A stretch of DNA of 64,000 bases from positions 4,208,501 to 4,272,500 of the forward strand of contig NZ_JACHIU010000001.1 in NCBI RefSeq assembly GCF_014207705.1, in the 5' to 3' direction. This DNA comes from Sphaerisporangium rubeum. GTDB taxonomy: Bacteria; Actinomycetota; Actinomycetes; Streptosporangiales; Streptosporangiaceae. The notes under the pieces are model-generated. The model was not told where the DNA came from, ran no database searches, and saw only the letters and a program-made list of their open reading frames with translations. The position numbers were made by a program, and so were the translations under genes. Shown here in pieces: positions 59,838 through 64,000 of this stretch. The stretch's first letter is position 1; every line of letters begins with the position of its first letter.

Positions 59838-59856
59838 TTGAGTTACATCGACTCAA
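59838..59856 (-). promoter_or_regulatory. HAIR element (HspR operator) at lon
   Basis: TTGAGT-N7-ACTCAA (59838-59843 and 59851-59856) matches the HspR-associated inverted repeat CTTGAGT-N7-ACTCAAG except for the outermost bases. It lies 15 bases upstream of the lon start codon. HspR itself is not in the window. Confidence 0.85.
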
Positions 59857-59975
59857 TTAATGGGAGCCGGTGATTGTTCCCAAGGCTGCGCCTGTTCGCT
59901 GTGAGCGATCGTAATCGTGTAATCAGACCTCCCCTCGGGGTCGGGCAGTCCGCTGGGTCCCCCATGATGGGCTGC

Positions 59976-61466
59976 ATGGACAACGGCGGCATTCGCATGA
60001 GATCCCCCCAGGGCAGGTGGGTGCTGTTCACCACCGTGCTGGGCTCGGGTATGGCCTTCCTTGACAGCACCGTGGTCAACGTGGCGCTTCCCGAGCTGGG
60101 GCGGACTCTCGACGCCTCGGTCTCCGGCCTCCAGTGGACGGTCAACGCCTACACCCTCACCCTGGCCGGGCTGATCCTGCTCGGCGGTTCGCTCGGCGAC
60201 CGGTACGGCCGCCGCAAGCTCTTCGTCATCGGTGTCGCGTGGTTCGCCGTCACCTCGGCCCTGTGCGGCCTGGCCCCGAACATCGAGGTGCTGATCCTCG
60301 CGCGGGCCCTGCAGGGTGTCGGCGGCGCGCTGCTCACCCCCGGCTCATTGGCGATCATCCAGTCGTCGTTCGCACGCGCCGACCGTCCCCGGGCCGTCGG
60401 CGCGTGGTCCGGCCTCGGCGGCGTCGCCGGCGCGGTCGGTCCCCTGCTCGGCGGGTGGCTGGTGGAGACCGCCGGCTGGCGCTGGGTCTTCCTGATCAAC
60501 CTTCCCCTGGCCGTCCTGGTGGTCGCCGTCGCGGCCCGCCACGTCCCCGAGACCCGCGACGAGGCCTCCACCGGCCGTTTCGACATCCTCGGCGCCGCGC
60601 TGGCCGCACTGGCCCTGGCCGGCGTGACGTACGCGCTCATCGAGGTCGGCACCCCCGCCTCCCTGCCGGCCGGCGTGGCCGGCGTGCTGCTCGGCGCCGC
60701 CTTCGTCGTCCTGGAGATCCGCCGCTCCCGCCACACCGGCCGGGTGGGGCCGCTGGTCCCCGTGCGGATCTTCTCCTCACGTGAGTTCACCGCCGTCAAC
60801 GCCGTGACCCTGGTCATGTACGCCGCCATGGGGGTCGTCTTCTTCCTGCTCGTGGTCGAGCTCCAGGTCGCCGCCGGCTTCTCCCCCATCGCCGCGGGAA
60901 GCGCGATGCTCCCGGTGATGATCCTCATGCTCCTGCTGTCCCCCCGCTCCGGCGACCTGGCCAAACGCATCGGCCCCCGGATCCCCATGACCGCCGGCCT
61001 GCTCCTGGTCGCCGCCGCACTCGTCCTGCTCAGCCGCATCGGCCCCGGCGCGACCTACCTCACCGACGTCCTCCCCGCCGTCACCCTCTTCGGCCTCGGC
61101 CTGTCCGCCGCCGTGGCCCCCCTCACCGCCACCGTCCTCGCCACCGCCGACGAACGCTACGCCGGCGTCGCCAGCGGCGTGAACAACGCCGTGGCCCGCA
61201 CCGGCGGCCTCCTCGCCGTGGCCGCCATCCCCCCACTGGTCGGCCTCACCGGCACCGCCTACACCTCCCCCACGACCTTCACCGCCGGCTTCCACTCCGC
61301 CATGCTCATCTCCGCCGCGATGATGACCGCCGCCGCCGTCCTCACCGTGATCACCATCCGCACCAACGCGCTCCGCGACCCCGACCGCGTCCCCCAGCGC
61401 AAGGCCGCCTGCGACCTGTGCGCACCACCTCTGGAGAAAGGCACGGAGGCCGCCGAACGGACCTGA
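59976..61466 (+). CDS. MFS drug exporter, DHA2 (EmrB/QacA) family
   Basis: About 496 residues with 14 predicted helices. Motif C-like and A motifs are clear: LDSTVVNVALPELGRTL (motif D1), GGSLGDRYGRRKLF (motif A), and ALLTPGSLAIIQSSF with GAVGPLLGGWLVE (motif C of proton antiporters). It should expel toxic hydrophobic or cationic compounds using the proton gradient. Starts at 59964, 59976 and 59997 are all possible; none has a strong ribosome site. It is divergent from lon. The tail (ACDLCAPPLEKGTEAAERT) is soluble. Confidence 0.9.
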   Translation: MDNGGIRMRSPQGRWVLFTTVLGSGMAFLDSTVVNVALPELGRTLDASVSGLQWTVNAYTLTLAGLILLGGSLGDRYGRRKLFVIGVAWFAVTSALCGLAPNIEVLILARALQGVGGALLTPGSLAIIQSSFARADRPRAVGAWSGLGGVAGAVGPLLGGWLVETAGWRWVFLINLPLAVLVVAVAARHVPETRDEASTGRFDILGAALAALALAGVTYALIEVGTPASLPAGVAGVLLGAAFVVLEIRRSRHTGRVGPLVPVRIFSSREFTAVNAVTLVMYAAMGVVFFLLVVELQVAAGFSPIAAGSAMLPVMILMLLLSPRSGDLAKRIGPRIPMTAGLLLVAAALVLLSRIGPGATYLTDVLPAVTLFGLGLSAAVAPLTATVLATADERYAGVASGVNNAVARTGGLLAVAAIPPLVGLTGTAYTSPTTFTAGFHSAMLISAAMMTAAAVLTVITIRTNALRDPDRVPQRKAACDLCAPPLEKGTEAAERT

Positions 61467-61529
61467 CCCAGCGGCCGCCGGACCCGTGCAGGCGCGTCGT
61501 CGCACCGTCGCCGGTGCGCCTGGCCACCA

Positions 61530-62198
61530 TCAGCGAGGGGAACAGCGAGGCGAGGGAAGCAGCCCGTCCAGCGGATGAGGCACACCGGCCGGGTCGAGCG
61601 CCAGCACGAGCGCACGGCCGTAGTGCGCCTTGCGGCCACTGGTGGTTCCCATGAATCGGCGCAGCTGCCGTTCCACCGGCCGCCCCCGCTGCGCCGGCTG
61701 GTTCTGGAAAAGCCGGAACTTGTCCAGATCTCTCTCCGCGGCGAGAACCCGCTCGACCCCCTCAGGCCCGAGCGCACGGATCAGTTCGTCCTCCAGATCC
61801 GCGACACACACGAAGAACCCCAGCGACTCCATGGCCGACCTGCTCAGACCGGCCCCGAACCCCGCCTGCTCCAGCCCCCGCCGGAAGAACCCCTCCTCCG
61901 CCTCGTCGTACAGCCCCCGCACCCGGGCCCCGAGTCCCTGCGGCCCGAGAACCCGCAGATACCGCGCCACCCCCATCGCACCCCCCATCGGCACGACACA
62001 CACACCCTCATCCCCGAGATCCCGCCCCCGCATCTCGGCCAGCGCCTCCACCGCACTCCGATCGCTCACCCCTTCGACCAGCACGACCGTGGCCACCCGC
62101 GCGACCAACTCCCGCGCCACCTCGGCCGCCGCCGGAGCCTCCACCCCTGCGGCCACCCACGTGCGCACGGCGACCCGGAAGCGCTCCAGCTCTACCAT
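61530..62198 (-). CDS. TOPRIM-domain protein (OLD-like nuclease/ligase fold)
   Basis: A 222-residue protein. The TOPRIM fold shows the conserved Glu in TVVLVEGVSDRSAVEAL and the DxE pair in FFVCVADLEDELIRALG. No ATPase domain is fused, unlike full OLD nucleases. The start is the ATG at 62198, which overlaps the aminotransferase stop by seven bases, so the two are coupled. Stand-alone members are annotated as ATP-dependent endonuclease-like, and their function is unknown. It converges on the MFS gene. Confidence 0.8.
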   Translation of the reverse strand: MVELERFRVAVRTWVAAGVEAPAAAEVARELVARVATVVLVEGVSDRSAVEALAEMRGRDLGDEGVCVVPMGGAMGVARYLRVLGPQGLGARVRGLYDEAEEGFFRRGLEQAGFGAGLSRSAMESLGFFVCVADLEDELIRALGPEGVERVLAAERDLDKFRLFQNQPAQRGRPVERQLRRFMGTTSGRKAHYGRALVLALDPAGVPHPLDGLLPSPRCSPR

Positions 62199-63361
62199 GC
62201 GGCGATTCTCCCGGCGCCGCCGTACCGGCTCAGGATGGCAGGGAGGCCGGCGGCCAGGCGTTCGTAGTCCTTCTCGCGGTTGTAGAGCTGGGCCGAGACG
62301 CGTAGGAGGCCGGCGCCGGGCCAGGGGCGGATGGCGGTGCGGCAGTGGAGGCGGTCGTAGATCTCGGTGGCGAGGGTGACGGCGGACTCGTAGGTGGTGG
62401 CGACGCCTTCGGGGAGGCGGAGGGTGCGCATGGACAGCTCGGGGTCGGCCGGCCAGGGGGTGAGGCCAGGGACATCGGCGAGGATCTGCTGGGCTCTGGC
62501 GGCGAGGTGTGCGTTGCGGGTGCGGACGTGGGCCGGGCCGAGGTCGGTGAGGAGGCGGACGCCGTGCGGGGTGACGAGCCAGGGGGTGTGGTCGCGGGTG
62601 CCTTGGATCTCCAGGGAGCGGGGGAAGCCGTCGTGCAGGTAGTGGGACGGGATCAGGGGGGTGACGCGGTCGCGCCAGGCCGGCGTGACCGACAAGATGG
62701 CGGCGGAGTGGGGGGCGAAGAGCCATTTGTGGAGGTTGCCGGTGTAGAAGTCGGCGCCTACCTCGGTGATGTCGAGGTCGAGCATGCCGGGGGCGTGCGC
62801 GCCGTCGACGATGGTGGTGACGCCGGCGGCGGACAGGTCACGGCACATCCGCTGGACGGGGAGGAGGCGGGCCGTGGGGGACGTGATGTGGTCGAAGACG
62901 GCGACCTTGGTGCGGGGGGTGACGGCGTCGAGGAACGTTCTCGCGGCGTCGTCGGCGGTCCAGTCGCCGGTGGTCCGGCCGGGGAGGGTGAGTGCGACGA
63001 CCTCGGCGCCGGTGCGGGACGCGGTGTGGCGTACGGCGATCTCCACGGCGCCGTAGGCGTGGTCGCAGAGCAGGATCTGGTCGCCGGGGGTCAGCGGGAT
63101 CGAGTGCAGGGCCACGGCGATGCCTTCTGTCACGTTCGCGACGAACGCGGTGCCGTCCGGGTCGGCGCCGAGGAACTCGGCGACCTCGGTCCTGGCCTTG
63201 GTGAGACGGTCCGGCAGGGTGGCGAAGAACTGGTCGGGGTCGCGCTCGGCCTCACGGCGCAGCTCGTCGTGCCGTTCACGCACGCGCAGCGGCACAGCGC
63301 CGAAGGAACCGTTGTTGAGATGCGCGATCGACGGGTCCAGGCAGAAGTCCTCGATGTCCAC
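62192..63361 (-). CDS. Class V-fold PLP aminotransferase (isopenicillin N epimerase-like)
   Basis: A 389-residue fold-type I PLP enzyme. The start HLNNGSFGAVP is the family hallmark. The PLP Asp is in IVDGAHAPGMLDLD and the Schiff-base Lys in YTGNLHKWLFAPHSAA. Relatives include isopenicillin N epimerase and cysteine desulfurase-like or L-amino-acid lyases. The GTG at 63361 follows a P450 gene 83 bases upstream in the same direction, which may form an operon. The substrate is not evident. No beta-lactam genes are near. Confidence 0.9.
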   Translation of the reverse strand: MDIEDFCLDPSIAHLNNGSFGAVPLRVRERHDELRREAERDPDQFFATLPDRLTKARTEVAEFLGADPDGTAFVANVTEGIAVALHSIPLTPGDQILLCDHAYGAVEIAVRHTASRTGAEVVALTLPGRTTGDWTADDAARTFLDAVTPRTKVAVFDHITSPTARLLPVQRMCRDLSAAGVTTIVDGAHAPGMLDLDITEVGADFYTGNLHKWLFAPHSAAILSVTPAWRDRVTPLIPSHYLHDGFPRSLEIQGTRDHTPWLVTPHGVRLLTDLGPAHVRTRNAHLAARAQQILADVPGLTPWPADPELSMRTLRLPEGVATTYESAVTLATEIYDRLHCRTAIRPWPGAGLLRVSAQLYNREKDYERLAAGLPAILSRYGGAGRIAAW

Positions 63362-63444
63362 TCACGGACCTTAACCCGTGAGGTCGCGGGCCTGAAGGTG
63401 AAGGGCTGGTGGTGGACGCCGTCGTCGCGGATTCCGGCCGGGGG

Positions 63445-64000
63445 TCAGAACGTGAAGGCCTGGTGGCGGACGCTGTTGTCGAAGTTGGAGAGGAGGAGCT
63501 CGGGCTCGGCTGTGGTGCGGATCGCGGGGAGGCGGGTGAAGAGCTCGCGGAACATGATCTTTATTTCCTGGCGGGCCAGGTTGGCGCCGAGGCAGAAGTG
63601 GGGGCCGGGGCCGCCGAAGCCGACGTGGGGGTTGGGGGTGCGGGTGATGTCGTAGCGGCCGGGGTCGGGGAAGACGTCCTCGTCGCGGTTGGCGGAGCCG
63701 TAGAACAGGACGACCTTGTCGCCGGGGGTCAGAGAAGTGCCTCTGAGTTCGTACGGCTCGGTGACGGTGCGGCGGAACTGCATGATCGGGGAGACGATCC
63801 TGACGGTCTCCTCGATGGCGCCGGCGATGTGGGTGTCGAAGTCGCCGGTCAGGCGGTCGCGGGCCTCGGGGGTGTCGGTGATGAGCTTCAGGCCGTGGGC
63901 CATGGTGTTGCGTGCGGTCTCGTTGCCGGCGACGAGCAGGAGCGTGAAGAACGAGCCGAGCTCGCGAGGGGTGAGGCGTTCGCCGTCGACGTTGGCGGTC
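63445..64000 (-). CDS. Cytochrome P450, C-terminal part
   Basis: The frame is open to the window end, so the N-terminus is missing. Present are the I-helix oxygen-binding motif LLLVAGNETARNTMAHG, the ExxR in IEETVRIVSP, the PERF-like FPDPGRYDITR and the haem loop VGFGGPGPHFCLGANLARQE with the ligand Cys. About 185 codons remain. It oxidises a small hydrophobic substrate with electrons from a ferredoxin system not seen here. It lies upstream of the aminotransferase gene in the same direction. Confidence 0.93.
   Translation of the reverse strand, partial: TANVDGERLTPRELGSFFTLLLVAGNETARNTMAHGLKLITDTPEARDRLTGDFDTHIAGAIEETVRIVSPIMQFRRTVTEPYELRGTSLTPGDKVVLFYGSANRDEDVFPDPGRYDITRTPNPHVGFGGPGPHFCLGANLARQEIKIMFRELFTRLPAIRTTAEPELLLSNFDNSVRHQAFTF

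Noticed and set aside
61489-61522. Possible hairpin between the MFS and TOPRIM genes
   Set aside because: Two mutually exclusive short stems (CAGGCGC/GCGCCTG and GCACC/GGTGC), neither as strong as the other terminators here. Not called.

Overview
The window is 64 kb of very GC-rich DNA with frequent GTG starts, ATGA/GTGA-type gene overlaps, GC-rich hairpin terminators lacking T-tracts, a CebR-type sugar regulon, an HspR-type HAIR element at lon, and PadR, Scr1-like XRE and Pls-type families. This fits a filamentous actinomycete. I would lean towards Streptosporangiales or Streptomycetales, but the sequence alone does not fix the genus.

Region 1 (1-6841) is a cello-oligosaccharide locus: the 3' end of a binding protein (cebE-like), two permeases (cebF, cebG), a GH1 beta-glucosidase (bglC-like), a LacI-family repressor (cebR-like) and a second GH1 beta-glucosidase.

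Region 2 (6882-27566) is the most interesting part, a compact and apparently uncommon biosynthetic cluster. On the minus strand lie two NRPS genes. One is a dimodule (C-A-PCP-C-A-PCP). The other is C-A-PCP-TE fused to a complete MFS exporter, with Cys in place of Ser in the TE nucleophile motif. On the plus strand a tightly coupled operon encodes a free carrier protein, two glycosyltransferases of different folds, a 2-oxoacid-dehydrogenase-like E1alpha/E1beta/E2 set, and a free-standing C-PCP protein. Both divergent promoters carry the 14-bp CebR palindrome at the predicted transcription start: one perfect copy and one with a single mismatch. The cluster therefore looks directly controlled by the cellobiose repressor next door. 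Two micro-ORFs with coupled overlaps on both sides look like scars of deleted genes. My working model is that the E1/E2 set loads a two-carbon or short acyl unit onto the free carrier, the C-PCP protein or the first C domain joins it to a peptide (Gly, a basic residue, Asp by my reading of the A-domain codes), the glycosyltransferases decorate it, and the fused MFS exports it.

Region 3 (27567-29858) has a third, perfect CebR operator in front of a mutarotase gene, followed by an aminoglycoside-phosphotransferase-like kinase. These probably belong to the same regulon. An 18-bp terminator stem closes the region.

Region 4 (30063-40657) is mixed: a small two-TM protein, an alpha/beta hydrolase, an FAD monooxygenase-like protein, class II DAHP synthase, a thioredoxin, a damaged segment where an XRE regulator runs into the tail of another gene, an anti-sigma-type ATPase, a secreted EEP-family protein and an NmrA-like protein. 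It ends with an M1 peptidase that follows, in one probable operon, a Pls-type (epsilon-poly-lysine synthetase-like) NRPS at 40679-44698.

Region 5 (44963-64000) is mostly housekeeping or stress functions: a secreted ExeM/NucH-type nuclease, a permease-prefix protein, PadR facing cydABDC (cytochrome bd), a nucleotidyltransferase, HtrA, lon with a HAIR operator and a tandemly repeated 3' end, a DHA2 MFS pump, a TOPRIM protein, a class-V aminotransferase and a cytochrome P450 cut by the window end. I saw no rRNA or tRNA genes, CRISPR arrays or insertion sequences.
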